A stretch of DNA of 64,000 bases from CALLVY01 sp937899855 (lineage in GTDB: Bacteria; Bacteroidota; Bacteroidia; Chitinophagales; Saprospiraceae). The notes beneath the pieces were generated by a model. It worked only from the letters and a program-made list of their open reading frames with translations, had not been told where the DNA came from and ran no database searches. This document shows, piece after piece, positions 42,839-51,709 of this stretch. The stretch's first letter is position 1, and the number at the start of each line of letters is the position of its first letter. Position numbers and translations under genes: made by a program. Location: positions 1 through 64,000 of the forward strand of contig JBCBQC010000011.1 in the NCBI GenBank assembly GCA_039820405.1. Direction: 5' to 3'.

Positions 42839-44155
42839 TCAAAAGTCAATGAGCTCGACCTCAAAGACGAGCACGGAGAAAGGAGGAATTTTTCCCGCCC
42901 GACGACCGCCGTAGGCCAAGTGGCTGGGAATAATCAGTTTGCCCTTTCCCCCCTTCTTCAGGTAGGGAATGCCCTCCTGCCAACCAGGAATCACCTGACC
43001 CAGCGAAAAGGAAATCGGCTCCCCCCGCTCGACCGACGAATCGAAGACCGTTCCGTCGAGCAAGGTACCGTGGTAATGGACCGTCACCTTGTCCTGCACT
43101 GTGGGATGCGCTCCCGTTCCCTCCTCGTCGATGACGTAGTACAAGCCCGAGGCGGTCGACTGGGCTTGCATTTGGTTTTGTTGCAGGTAGGCCTCAATGA
43201 GCCCTTGATCCTTGGTCCGCTGTCGGGCTTCCTCTTCGAGGGGATCGACAAAGTCGAGCAGTTCGACCTCAAACATCAGGACGGCATTGGGCGGAATTTT
43301 CCCACCCGCACCCCGCGGCCCGTAGGCCAAATCCGAGGGAATGAGGAATTTGCCCTTGCCCCCCTTTTGCAACAAGGGAACCGCCAATTGCCAGCCCTTG
43401 ATGACGCCCCCCAGGGGAAAAGCCAGGGGCTTTCCCCGCTCGATCGACGAGTCAAAGACCGTTCCGTCGAGCAGACTACCGGTGTAGTGTACTTTTACCT
43501 TGTCGCTCCCCTTGGGATGCCCACCGGTACCCGCTTGTTCGATGATGTAGTGCAGGCCCTCGGGCGTCGACTGAGCACGGAGGCCATTCTCCGTTAAATA
43601 TTTTACGATCAGCTGCTGGTCTTTTTGTTTTTGTCGCTCGACCTTTTCCTCGGGACCGTAAAAGTCGATCAACTCGATGTCAAAGATCAAGACGGAATTG
43701 GGCGGAATATCGTTGCCCGCCCCCCGGGATCCGTAGGCCAGCTCGGAGGGAATAAAGAATTTCCCCTTGCCCCCCATCTTCAGGAGGGGAATGGCAATTT
43801 GCCAGCCCTGGATGACACCGCCCAGGCCAAACTCAAGAGGCTCGCCCCGGTCGACCGAGGAGTCAAATACGGTACCGTCGAGCAAACTGCCGTGGTAATG
43901 GGCCACGATCAGCGAGCTGACGTCGGGTCGGGCTTCCCCCGTTCCTTCGTTTTCCAGGAGGTAGTAGATGCCTTCGGGGGTCGACTGCAGGGGCAGCTTA
44001 TTGTCGATGGCGTACTGGAGGATGAGGTTTTGATCTTTATCCGCCTGGCTTTCGGGGGCCTCGACGAGTTGTTCTTTTAGCAATTTCTGCCACTTGGGGG
44101 TACAAGCCGTCACGCTCATCAGGAAAAAGCCAAGGGCCAACAGGGGAAAACGCAT
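42839..44155 (-). CDS. Three-domain FKBP-type peptidyl-prolyl isomerase lipoprotein
   Basis: 438 residues with signal MRFPLLALGFFLMSVTAC and lipobox. Three FKBP domains (about 75-165, 215-295 and 345-438), each with the pocket set: HYHGSLLDGTVFDSS, VIQGWQIAI and LAYGSRGAG in domain one; HYTGSLLDGTVFDSS, GVIKGWQLAV and LAYGPRGAG in domain two; HYHGTLLDGTVFDSS, VIPGWQEGI and LAYGGRRAG in domain three. The helix-turn repeat LILQYAIDNKLPLQSTPEGI precedes each domain. It starts 15 bases after the single-domain FKBP gene and is 43 bases before the next. Probably an active periplasmic foldase. Confidence 0.9.
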   Translation of the reverse strand: MRFPLLALGFFLMSVTACTPKWQKLLKEQLVEAPESQADKDQNLILQYAIDNKLPLQSTPEGIYYLLENEGTGEARPDVSSLIVAHYHGSLLDGTVFDSSVDRGEPLEFGLGGVIQGWQIAIPLLKMGGKGKFFIPSELAYGSRGAGNDIPPNSVLIFDIELIDFYGPEEKVERQKQKDQQLIVKYLTENGLRAQSTPEGLHYIIEQAGTGGHPKGSDKVKVHYTGSLLDGTVFDSSIERGKPLAFPLGGVIKGWQLAVPLLQKGGKGKFLIPSDLAYGPRGAGGKIPPNAVLMFEVELLDFVDPLEEEARQRTKDQGLIEAYLQQNQMQAQSTASGLYYVIDEEGTGAHPTVQDKVTVHYHGTLLDGTVFDSSVERGEPISFSLGQVIPGWQEGIPYLKKGGKGKLIIPSHLAYGGRRAGKIPPFSVLVFEVELIDF

Positions 44156-44170
44156 AGGGATGGTGTTTTG

Positions 44171-44740
44171 TTAGTAACGATCAATATCGACGAGTTCAAT
44201 TTCGAATTTTAGAATGGAGTGGGGCGCAATTTTACCGGCCAAGCCTTCCGGCCCGTAGGCCAGGTGAGAGGGTAGGATAAAGGTACCCTTGCCCCCCTTG
44301 CGCATCAACTGCAACGCCTCTTGCCAGCCGGGAATGACCTGCCGCAGCTTGACTTTGAAGGGTTTTTGGGGAGTGGATTGGTCAAAGACGCTGCCGTCCA
44401 GAAAGGTACCGCGGTACTGCAGGACCAGCACGTCGCCCCAACGCGGAGGAATATCGTCCTGATCGCCGGGCGTCGTCATTTGGTAGAACAGACCCGAGCG
44501 GGTGGATTTGAGATCGAGTAAATTTTCGATGGCGTAGTCGACGATGAGGTTTTGATCCCGGTGGGCCTGGCTGGTGGGTTGGGCAATGAGCTGCATGGAC
44601 AGCCGGCTCAGGAGATCGTCTTCCACCTCGGGGGCCAGGGGCTCGGGCGGGGGAGCGGGCTCCGACGAGGCCCCTCCTCCGCAAGCGGAGCATCCGAGAA
44701 GCAGTATCCAAAGGAGGCCAAAGTGCCGGGGAAAATCCAT
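44171..44740 (-). CDS. Single-domain FKBP-type peptidyl-prolyl isomerase lipoprotein
   Basis: 189 residues from MDFPRHFGLLWILLLGCSAC (start 44740; frames further upstream are not conserved). A Gly/Ala/Pro linker follows the lipobox (GGGASSEPAPPPEPLAPE). The single FKBP domain has LQYRGTFLDGSVFDQS, VIPGWQEAL and LAYGPEGLAGKIAPHS, so the pocket is largely intact. It is the first of four FKBP genes in transcript order and is preceded by a candidate TACCTTTG -7 box at 44763-44770. Confidence 0.88.
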   Translation of the reverse strand: MDFPRHFGLLWILLLGCSACGGGASSEPAPPPEPLAPEVEDDLLSRLSMQLIAQPTSQAHRDQNLIVDYAIENLLDLKSTRSGLFYQMTTPGDQDDIPPRWGDVLVLQYRGTFLDGSVFDQSTPQKPFKVKLRQVIPGWQEALQLMRKGGKGTFILPSHLAYGPEGLAGKIAPHSILKFEIELVDIDRY

Positions 44741-44762
44741 AGACGTCTTAGTATTTCGGGCG

Positions 44763-44770
44763 CAAAGGTA
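44763..44770 (-). promoter_or_regulatory. Candidate -7 promoter element upstream of the FKBP genes
   Basis: The minus strand reads TACCTTTG, fitting TAnnTTTG, 22 bases before the single-domain FKBP gene. No clear -33 box is seen at the usual distance. It would let the four FKBP genes be transcribed apart from the TPR genes upstream. Confidence 0.35.
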
Positions 44771-44905
44771 GGGATTTTTGCCCGAAAGCGCGCGTTTGCT
44801 CGGCGCCAATCCCTCCAATTTTGGACCCCGATGGACCAATCCCCCACATCGGAGAGCCCTGGGCTCCTCGACGGAGTCCCAGAAGCGGGTTTCCCCTCCC
44901 CCATT

Positions 44906-46396
44906 CTAAGGGGCCGTCCGGATGGTCGTTTTCTCCTGAATCCAGCAGGGAACGGTGTAGCTAGTCCCCACTTTGAGCCCCCGTTGGAAAACGTCTTCCA
45001 CGTCGGGCATAAACTTGGAATAGGTACGGATCAGTCGGTTGGCCTCGTCGGCTACGGAGGGATCGACTCGTTTGGCTTGGGTCCACTTGTCGATCGCGGG
45101 CCAGGTAACGACCTGACTGTCCCAGCCCCGACCGGGGCCACACAGCGGGCCGGAGGAGGCGTAAAGCTTACCGATCAGGATATAAGCCGCACCCAAATCG
45201 GGCTTGGCTTGGAGGGCCAGGCGCGCGTATTTGCGCGATTGACCAAAGCGCTTGAGCTCCCCGTAATAAATCTTGGCGATAAAGAGGTAAAACTTCGCCT
45301 TCGTCTCCGCCTCCTCCGAGCTCTCGGCCTTGCCCTCGTAGCATTCGATGGCCCCACGGTAATCCCCCCCACGAAGAATAGAGCCACAGGTAGGTTCTCC
45401 GGGTTTGTAACATTCCGCTTTCCAAGCCTCGTTAGCCGTCACCAGCTGGGCATCGGAATCGGGGCATCCCGCCCACTTCAGCTTACCCAATACGGATACA
45501 ATGGCTTCACAATCTTTGGGGTTGCTTTCGAACTCGGCGTAGTACTTCTCCTTGAAGTAGGCACAGTCGTAAAAGCCCTTGACTCCTTCCAATTGGGCCA
45601 ACACCTCGGGAACGTATTCCTCGACGATCTTCCAGGGTTCACATTCCTTATCCGTCTTACAGTTGGCCAGGCCGCTGGCCAGGGCCGTCCGAATCTTAGC
45701 CTGGTACTGCTGGGCCTCCTCCAGGGGAATTTTCTCTTCGATCAGCAGGTTAGACAGCAGAGCAGTAAAGGGGTTGAGGATAAAGTACTGGGCATTTTCC
45801 GCCCCGTCCCGGTCGATCGCCTCCTTAAACATCGCGTACTTTTCCTGATCGGTAGCCATGGAGGGGTACTTGTAATAGTAGTCAAAAGCCTTGCGACTCA
45901 TCACGTAGCCCTCTTCTCCGTAGCACTCCACGCGTTTGTCAAGCAGCAGCATGATGCTGTCGACGTAGCTTTGTTGCTGCGCCTCGTCCGTGGTTTGGCT
46001 GATGAAATACTCGTAAAAGCGAATCCCGTCCTCGAAGTGGTCGGCGCGTTTGCCATCGGCAGCGGGGGCTTCGGCGTAAGCCGTTTTCCAGTACTCGAAG
46101 GCAACTTGATAGAGCGAGTCGATGCGCTTTTGGCTGACCGGTTGGCGGCGACCTTCGGCACGAATGTCCTTGAAGCCATCCTTGTACAGGACGTGGGCGG
46201 CCATGATGTCGCTCTGATTGGCCCGAGCATTCCAATTTCTACACGCGCTCAGCTCTTCCTCCGGTTCGGGAGTCGGGGTGGTCGTGGTCGCAGTGGTCGT
46301 TTCCGTGGTGGTTTGGGTGACTTTGGGGGTACAGGCCAGCAGGGTGGCCAGCAGGGTGGCCAGCAGGGCGAGGATCAGCGAATGGCGAATGGTCAT
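44906..46396 (-). CDS. TPR-like lipoprotein, paralogue of the next gene
   Basis: 496 residues. Signal MTIRHSLILALLATLLATLLAC (lipobox), then a Thr-rich linker (about 25-45). The helical mature part includes TPR-like repeats near residues 360-440 (KFYLFIAKIYYGELKRFGQS, AAYILIGKLYASSGP). The C-terminus VGTSYTVPCWIQEKTTIRTAP parallels the neighbour's DSVKVGCWIGETVKLEFAD and shares DPSVADEANRLIRTYSKF. Several Cys are spaced through the protein (for example ACRNWNARANQSD and the PCWIQE Cys). The function is unknown; position after coaX and an outer-membrane protein suggests an envelope role. Separated from its paralogue by a terminator. Confidence 0.78.
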   Translation of the reverse strand: MTIRHSLILALLATLLATLLACTPKVTQTTTETTTATTTTPTPEPEEELSACRNWNARANQSDIMAAHVLYKDGFKDIRAEGRRQPVSQKRIDSLYQVAFEYWKTAYAEAPAADGKRADHFEDGIRFYEYFISQTTDEAQQQSYVDSIMLLLDKRVECYGEEGYVMSRKAFDYYYKYPSMATDQEKYAMFKEAIDRDGAENAQYFILNPFTALLSNLLIEEKIPLEEAQQYQAKIRTALASGLANCKTDKECEPWKIVEEYVPEVLAQLEGVKGFYDCAYFKEKYYAEFESNPKDCEAIVSVLGKLKWAGCPDSDAQLVTANEAWKAECYKPGEPTCGSILRGGDYRGAIECYEGKAESSEEAETKAKFYLFIAKIYYGELKRFGQSRKYARLALQAKPDLGAAYILIGKLYASSGPLCGPGRGWDSQVVTWPAIDKWTQAKRVDPSVADEANRLIRTYSKFMPDVEDVFQRGLKVGTSYTVPCWIQEKTTIRTAP

Positions 46397-46432
46397 AGGT
46401 GCAATTTTTTCGATTTCGAAAGGGATGATACG

Positions 46433-46470
46433 AAAAAGCTTCGTCCCCGAGAAGAGAACGAAGCTTTTTT
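46433..46470 (-). terminator. Bidirectional-looking terminator between the TPR paralogues
   Basis: A 12-bp stem (left arm 46433-46444 and right arm 46458-46469) with flanking A and T tracts. On the minus strand it ends the 46516-47907 gene. It leaves 36 bases before the next start. Confidence 0.85.
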
Positions 46471-46515
46471 GTCTTTAACCGCTACAAAGAAGTTAGGTTG
46501 TGTGGAGGGGCGGGC

Positions 46516-47907
46516 TTAGTCCGCAAACTCCAATTTGACCGTCTCTCCGATCCAGCAGCCCACCTTGACCGAATCACCGGCTTTGAGCTTGCGCATAAAG
46601 GCTTCGGAAGAATCGGGCTTGGATTTGGAGTAGCTGCCGATCCGCTTGTTGGCCTCGTCGGCTACCTCGGGGTCGATCGAGCGGGCGTAGCGGTATTTGG
46701 CGATGGCGGCGAGGATGGCGACGCGTTGGTCGAAGGCATCGCCACAATTGCGGCTCGACTTGGCGTAGAGGTCGCCGATGAGCATGTAGGGGCGGCCCCA
46801 GTTGCCGCGGAGGCCAGCCGCTTTGAGGGCCAGGCTACGGGCCTTGGAGTAGTTGCCCAACTTCCGACCTTCGATCGAGGCCAAGCCAAAGTAGATCGTC
46901 GCTTGCTTTTCGGGATCGGTCTCTTTTTCGAGGGCTTCGTTGTACTTGGCCGCGGCGCCGCTAAAGTCACCCTCGTCGTAGAGGCGCTTGGCCATCACGG
47001 CGGGGTTGTCCTTTTCGTACTGCGCCTGGCGACGGGCGTTTTCCGCTTCGGCGTAACGCTCGTACTTGGTGCGAAGCTCCACCAAAATGGGATCGGTGTC
47101 CTCACAACCCCGCGAGGCAAGCTTGTTGTAGATCGTTTTGATCAGCTCGCCGTTTTCGGGATCAGCATTGTATTCGGGCAGCAATTTTTCTTTGAAGTAC
47201 GCGCAATCGAAGATGTAGTCCTCGATCCGAACGAAGACGCCGTTCATCGCATCTTTGGCCTGCTGGTATTGAGCGCTGAATTTCTCGTTGTTGGCGATGT
47301 TGTGATCGGCGATGGCGTTGAGCGTTCCGTGGATATCGCGGGCGGTGGTGGCATCCATTTCCTCACGAGTAAAGAGGTACTCTACCACGGTGGCGTAGGG
47401 AACGAAAACGATGTACTCCGATTTATTGCCCCCTTTCTCCACGGCACTGGCCAGGACTTTTTCGAGGGTGGCGTAGGGCGTGCGGAATTCGTAGAACATG
47501 TCAAAAGCCTTGCGGCCCAGGAGACGGGCTTCTTCACCATTTTCGCCGTAGCACTGGATTTGCTCGTCGTACAGGCGGAGGATGAGATCGATGTATTCTT
47601 TCTTCTTGGCCTCGTCGTTCTCTTTGGCGATCATGGCCTTGTGGATCTTACGACCATCCGAATAGTGAAAGGCGCGTTTGCCATCGGCGGCGGGCGCCAT
47701 TTCGTAAGCAATTTTCCAATTGTCGTAAGCCCCCAACAGGTCGTCAGTCTTGACGGCATCGCGGTAGAGCGAGTGGGCCGCCAGGGCATCGGATTCATTA
47801 GCCGATTCGTTGAATTTTCCGCACTGGGCCAAGAGTGTATTCGAAGACAAGAGCGCAGCCATTACCACTAAAAAACCGGTGCGCAGTAAATCTTGGTAAC
47901 ATTTCAT
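46516..47907 (-). CDS. Secreted TPR-like protein
   Basis: 463 residues. Signal peptide MKCYQDLLRTGFLVVMAALL, cleavage after NTLLAQ, mature start CGKFNESANESDALAAHSLY. The body is mostly helical with TPR-like repeats (ATIYFGLASIEGRKLGNYSK, GRPYMLIGDLYAKSSRNCGD). The end shares a DPEVADEANKRIGSYSK segment and a GCWIGE Cys motif with its paralogue. It begins two bases after the stop of the outer-membrane protein gene, in an operon led by coaX. I know of similar genes next to coaX in other Bacteroidota, but not of a function. Confidence 0.78.
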   Translation of the reverse strand: MKCYQDLLRTGFLVVMAALLSSNTLLAQCGKFNESANESDALAAHSLYRDAVKTDDLLGAYDNWKIAYEMAPAADGKRAFHYSDGRKIHKAMIAKENDEAKKKEYIDLILRLYDEQIQCYGENGEEARLLGRKAFDMFYEFRTPYATLEKVLASAVEKGGNKSEYIVFVPYATVVEYLFTREEMDATTARDIHGTLNAIADHNIANNEKFSAQYQQAKDAMNGVFVRIEDYIFDCAYFKEKLLPEYNADPENGELIKTIYNKLASRGCEDTDPILVELRTKYERYAEAENARRQAQYEKDNPAVMAKRLYDEGDFSGAAAKYNEALEKETDPEKQATIYFGLASIEGRKLGNYSKARSLALKAAGLRGNWGRPYMLIGDLYAKSSRNCGDAFDQRVAILAAIAKYRYARSIDPEVADEANKRIGSYSKSKPDSSEAFMRKLKAGDSVKVGCWIGETVKLEFAD

Positions 47908-47909
47908 GA

Positions 47910-49238
47910 TTAATTGAATTTTCGTTTAAAAAACCAGGAGTTATCGTTTAGTGTAAATCCTACCGAAAGTCGGGCGTAGGTTTCCAACAGGGAGGCTTCG
48001 TTGCCAAAGCGCCCCAACTCCAGCGCCATATTCATGTAGGAGGTGCGCTGGCGAGGAAGGATTATTGGAAAACCGAGTCCAATATTTATTCCGTAGTTGG
48101 TTAAGGAATTATTAAAAACAGTACGGGGGTCGGTGCTGTAGAAAGCTCCAGCTCTATAACGGATCTTTTTACTGTATTTATTGTAGGAAGAATAATCGGG
48201 AATAAACTCCCCCCCCACGGCGAGGCGCCAGGTGTTGGCCAGGACCTCCTCCTTGGCGTCGTTGCGGTAATTCTCCCACTGGGTATAGTCGTACTGGATG
48301 CCGAAGCGGTATTTGTTGGTCTTGACGTACATCGCACTGATGCTGAAAGAGGCCGGCAGGGTACCATTGCCCGCCACGTCGGTCACCATCTCGAAAGTAT
48401 CCACATCGGCGTACTGGGGGTTAAAGGTCCGGTAAAGTCGGCTGGCGTTGGTGCTAAAGGAGTTATTGGCGCGGATGGTAGCGCCCAGGGTCAACTTGCG
48501 GGTACTGGGTTTGTCATCCGAGCGATCGCGATCCAATTCGAGATCGTACTGTACGCCCAAATCCCAAACCAAGCCCCCCACGCTAAATTCGTCGATGAAT
48601 ACTTCCTGGTAGGAATTGACCAGGTCGGGTAGTACTTGGTGCTCGCGGCTGATCTTGCCGAAGAGGTAGCTCAGGTTGAGCCCGGCAGAAAAGTTGTTGA
48701 TGCGGATGCTGTTGCCCCATACGAAGCGATAGGTGCCCCCCGTTCCCTCAAACTGGTAACGGATGGTATCCGCACCGGGAACGAATTCGGTGGTTTCGAT
48801 ATCGTAGCCCACGGTGGTAAAGGGCACCAGGGCAAAGGCCATTCCCCATTTGAGCTTGTGATCGCGGGGGTCCAGGACTTCATTGATCGAATTGCGCATC
48901 GGAAAACCCAGGGCCAGGTAGGACAGGTTGCCCCCCCAGAGGGTCGCTTCGGTACCGTCGCTATTTTGTAGGTTGGAGTAGCGCGCGTTGACGCCCACTT
49001 CGAAGGCCGTCGTTTCGAGGGCGCTCAGCGAAGCGGGATTGTAAATGTTGATGTGGTGGGGGTCGCTGGCGGCGGTGGAAAGCCCACCGAGGCCACTCTG
49101 ATTGATAAAATTCTGGTCAAACAAATCTCCCAGACCCAGTCGGGAATAGGGAGAGTTGTACTTCGGTTGCGCCAGTGCCGTCAGGGCCATTCCCATCATT
49201 GCCACCCATAAAATAAACTTACCCTGGTAGTTGGACAT
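47910..49238 (-). CDS. Outer-membrane protein of the coaX-linked type (FadL/OmpP1-like)
   Basis: 442 residues with a signal peptide (core FILWVAMMGMALTALAQ). The mature start KYNSPYSRLGLGDLFDQNFINQSGLGGLS plus IYNPASLSALETTAFEVGVNAR is typical of a Bacteroidota outer-membrane barrel of the FadL/OmpP1 type. About fourteen amphipathic strands follow, ending NDNSWFFKRKFN. The start codon overlaps the coaX stop by 20 bases. Family members may transport hydrophobic compounds or act in T9SS; neither is shown here. It precedes the TPR gene by two bases. Confidence 0.8.
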   Translation of the reverse strand: MSNYQGKFILWVAMMGMALTALAQPKYNSPYSRLGLGDLFDQNFINQSGLGGLSTAASDPHHINIYNPASLSALETTAFEVGVNARYSNLQNSDGTEATLWGGNLSYLALGFPMRNSINEVLDPRDHKLKWGMAFALVPFTTVGYDIETTEFVPGADTIRYQFEGTGGTYRFVWGNSIRINNFSAGLNLSYLFGKISREHQVLPDLVNSYQEVFIDEFSVGGLVWDLGVQYDLELDRDRSDDKPSTRKLTLGATIRANNSFSTNASRLYRTFNPQYADVDTFEMVTDVAGNGTLPASFSISAMYVKTNKYRFGIQYDYTQWENYRNDAKEEVLANTWRLAVGGEFIPDYSSYNKYSKKIRYRAGAFYSTDPRTVFNNSLTNYGINIGLGFPIILPRQRTSYMNMALELGRFGNEASLLETYARLSVGFTLNDNSWFFKRKFN

Positions 49239-49950
49239 TGTGATCTAAAATTTTATTGAGCCCCAGTAGGACTAAATTTGAATTGGTAAATATCTTAGTT
49301 TTCAGATGATTCGCCAAAAAATTGGCGTCTCCACCTGTTAAAAGCACGTTAATCTTGCCAAATCGGTCGGTGTAGCGGCGGATAAAGCCCTCAATTTCGA
49401 AAATCATCCCCCACTGGGCACCGCTGCGCAAGGAGCTCTGCGTATCCACACCGATCCAGATCGGTGCCGCCTCCGCCTCGACCAGGGGAAGCCGAGCGGT
49501 AAAGTGCTGCATAGCTCTTAAACGCATGGACATCCCCGGAGAGATGCCTCCCCCGTGATAAATGGCGGCCGCATCCACAAAATCGTAGGTAATACAGGTC
49601 CCCGCGTCAATTACTAGACAGTTTTCCCCCGGAAATTGCTCCGCAGCTCCCACCACCGCGGCGAGCCGATCTACCCCCAACGTCTCGGGGCTGCGGTAGG
49701 CATTTTGGATCGGTAGGGGCGTCCGATGATCCAAACGCAGGTAAGTGGTGCGGGTCTGCAGCTGGGCTTCCACGCCTTCCGGCAAAGCCCCCACCGCCGC
49801 CAAGATCACCCTTTGGTAATCATACTTTTGACGCCATTCCTCCAAATCCGTCACGCCCCACCGCTCCCGACTCCACTGCTCCCGCAGGGTTCCACCGGCA
49901 AACCAGGCCAACTTGGTCCGGGTATTTCCAATGTCGATAATCAGGGGCAT
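49219..49950 (-). CDS. coaX: Type III pantothenate kinase
   Basis: 243 residues. ASKHA kinase motifs are visible: LIIDIGNTRTKLAWF (phosphate 1), ETLGVDRLAAVVGA, VIDAGTCITYDFV (phosphate 2 with catalytic Asp) and GGGISPGMSMRLRAM. The enzyme phosphorylates pantothenate in coenzyme A synthesis and is not feedback-inhibited by CoA, unlike type I. It leads the operon with the outer-membrane and TPR genes. Its 3' end overlaps the next gene by 20 bases. Confidence 0.92.
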   Translation of the reverse strand: MPLIIDIGNTRTKLAWFAGGTLREQWSRERWGVTDLEEWRQKYDYQRVILAAVGALPEGVEAQLQTRTTYLRLDHRTPLPIQNAYRSPETLGVDRLAAVVGAAEQFPGENCLVIDAGTCITYDFVDAAAIYHGGGISPGMSMRLRAMQHFTARLPLVEAEAAPIWIGVDTQSSLRSGAQWGMIFEIEGFIRRYTDRFGKINVLLTGGDANFLANHLKTKIFTNSNLVLLGLNKILDHNVQLPG

Positions 49951-49992
49951 GGTGAGATAATTTGGGCGTCTGCGAAGCTGGTGACCGAATCG

Positions 49993-51522
49993 TCAGTGTT
50001 TGAAATGCCGCGTTCCGGTCATGACCATAGCCAGATTATTGGCATTGCAATAATCGATGCTTAACTGATCTTTGATCGAGCCACCCGGTTGTATCACGGC
50101 CACGATTCCCGCCTCGTGGGCAATCTCGACGCAATCGGGAAAGGGGAAGAAGGCATCGGAAGCCATCACCGCTCCCTGGAGGTCAAAGCCAAAGTGACGG
50201 GCCTTGAGAATGGCCTGCCGCAGGGCATCCACCCGGGAGGTTTGGCCACAGCCCATCCCGAGCAATTGCTGGCCACGGGCCAGGACGATGGTATTGGACT
50301 TGAGGTGTTTGACGCATTTGTTGGCGAAGACCAAATCGGGAAGCTGTTCGGCCGTGGGTGCGCGTTCGGTCACCACTTTGAAGTCGTCCGCTCCCTCCAT
50401 CTTGAGGTCGGTATCCTGCTGGATCACGCCGTTGAGCAAGCTCTTAAAAGAGGTGGCCGCGACCTGAAAAGCCTTGATCCGCAGGAGGATGCGCTTGGCT
50501 TTTTTCTTCAGGTGTTCGAGGGCGTCCGCGTCAAAGTCGGGGGCGATGAGGACTTCGTAAAACAGCCGGTCGATTTCCTGGGCCGTGGCCAGATCGACGG
50601 GCCGGTTGCTGATGAGAATCCCGCCGAAGGCCGATACGTTGTCGCCGGCCAGGGCCGCTTGCCAGGCTTCCAGGACGCTGGGGCGGGTGGCTACGCCACA
50701 GGCATTGGTGTGTTTGAGAACGGCAAAGGTCGGATCGGCCTCCCGAAATTCCGCCATGAGGTTGACCGCCGCGTCGATGTCGACGAGGTTGTTGTAGGAG
50801 ATGGCCTTGCCGTTGAGTTGGTCGAAGAGGGCCGAAAAGTCGCCAAAGAAGACCCCTTCCTGGTGGGGATTCTCGCCGTAGCGGAGCACTTTGGATTGGT
50901 GGATGCTGTGCTTGAAGGAGCGCTCGTCGGTGGCTTCCGCATTGAAGTAGCCAAAGATGGCCGTATCGTAGTGGGAAGAGACGGCGAAGGCACGACGGGC
51001 CAGGTCCTTGCGGTCGGCCAGGTCGGTGTGGCCTTCTTTTTCGCGCAGCAAGTCGAGGATCTGCCCGTAGGCCGCGCGGGAGGGGACCACCACCACGTCG
51101 CGGTAGTTTTTGGCGGCCGCCCGAATTAGGGAAATCCCGCCGATGTCGATCTTTTCGATGATCTGGGCCTCCTCCTGGGTTTGGGCCAGCGTCTCTTCAA
51201 AAGGATAAAGGTCGACGATGACCAGGTCGATCTCGGGAATGTCGTATTCCTCCAACTGCGCCAGGTGCGCCGCTTCCCGACGCGCCAGTAGGCCACCAAA
51301 GACCTTGGGGTGGAGCGTCTTGACCCGACCGTCGAGAATGGAAGGATAGGAGGTGATATTTTCTACCGCCTCCACGGCGATGCCGCGTTGCTCGATAAAG
51401 GTTTGCGTCCCCCCGGTGGAGTAAATTTTTACGCCCAAGCGGTCCAACTCCCGAATGATGGGTTCCAGTCCTTCCTTGGAGAATACGGAGATCAATGCTG
51501 ATTTTATCCTTTTTGATGTCAT
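49993..51522 (-). CDS. purH: Bifunctional AICAR transformylase/IMP cyclohydrolase PurH
   Basis: 509 residues from MTSKRIKSALISVFSKEGL (start 51522; an upstream ATG at 51567 adds an unrelated Ser/Pro/Phe stretch). The MGS-like cyclohydrolase domain has STGGT, PSILDGRVKTLHPKVFGGLL and IDLVIVDLYPFEETL. The transformylase part has YGENPHQEG, LKHTNACGVATRP and FASDAFFPF-like motifs. The enzyme makes IMP in the last two steps of purine synthesis. An excellent promoter (51576-51606) lies about 50 bases upstream. It is monocistronic. Confidence 0.95.
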   Translation of the reverse strand: MTSKRIKSALISVFSKEGLEPIIRELDRLGVKIYSTGGTQTFIEQRGIAVEAVENITSYPSILDGRVKTLHPKVFGGLLARREAAHLAQLEEYDIPEIDLVIVDLYPFEETLAQTQEEAQIIEKIDIGGISLIRAAAKNYRDVVVVPSRAAYGQILDLLREKEGHTDLADRKDLARRAFAVSSHYDTAIFGYFNAEATDERSFKHSIHQSKVLRYGENPHQEGVFFGDFSALFDQLNGKAISYNNLVDIDAAVNLMAEFREADPTFAVLKHTNACGVATRPSVLEAWQAALAGDNVSAFGGILISNRPVDLATAQEIDRLFYEVLIAPDFDADALEHLKKKAKRILLRIKAFQVAATSFKSLLNGVIQQDTDLKMEGADDFKVVTERAPTAEQLPDLVFANKCVKHLKSNTIVLARGQQLLGMGCGQTSRVDALRQAILKARHFGFDLQGAVMASDAFFPFPDCVEIAHEAGIVAVIQPGGSIKDQLSIDYCNANNLAMVMTGTRHFKH

Positions 51523-51575
51523 GATGCGAGATGATGATGGTGGAAAAAATGAGGGAAATGCGCACAAAAGCGGGG

Positions 51576-51606
51576 CAAAAGTACGGAGAAAAGGAAGAAC
51601 TACAAA
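51576..51606 (-). promoter_or_regulatory. Putative purH promoter
   Basis: On the minus strand TTTG (51606-51603), 19 bases, then TACTTTTG (51583-51576): a full match to the Bacteroidota promoter consensus. A start near 51569 leaves a leader of about 47 bases. No purine riboswitch fold is evident in this leader. Confidence 0.65.
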
Positions 51607-51709
51607 GGAGAAATCGGGTGATTCGTGGGCGATTTTTTCGCTAGAAACCTGACTTTTAGGAAAAGGAAGGCCGCTGCCAATGCCAGAAATGACTTAACAT
51701 GAATGACAG

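Noticed and set aside
44552..46519. A 655-residue open frame on the plus strand opposite the FKBP and TPR genes
   Set aside because: It runs antisense to well-supported lipoprotein genes, lacks a family pattern and shows shadow-like composition common in GC-rich DNA.
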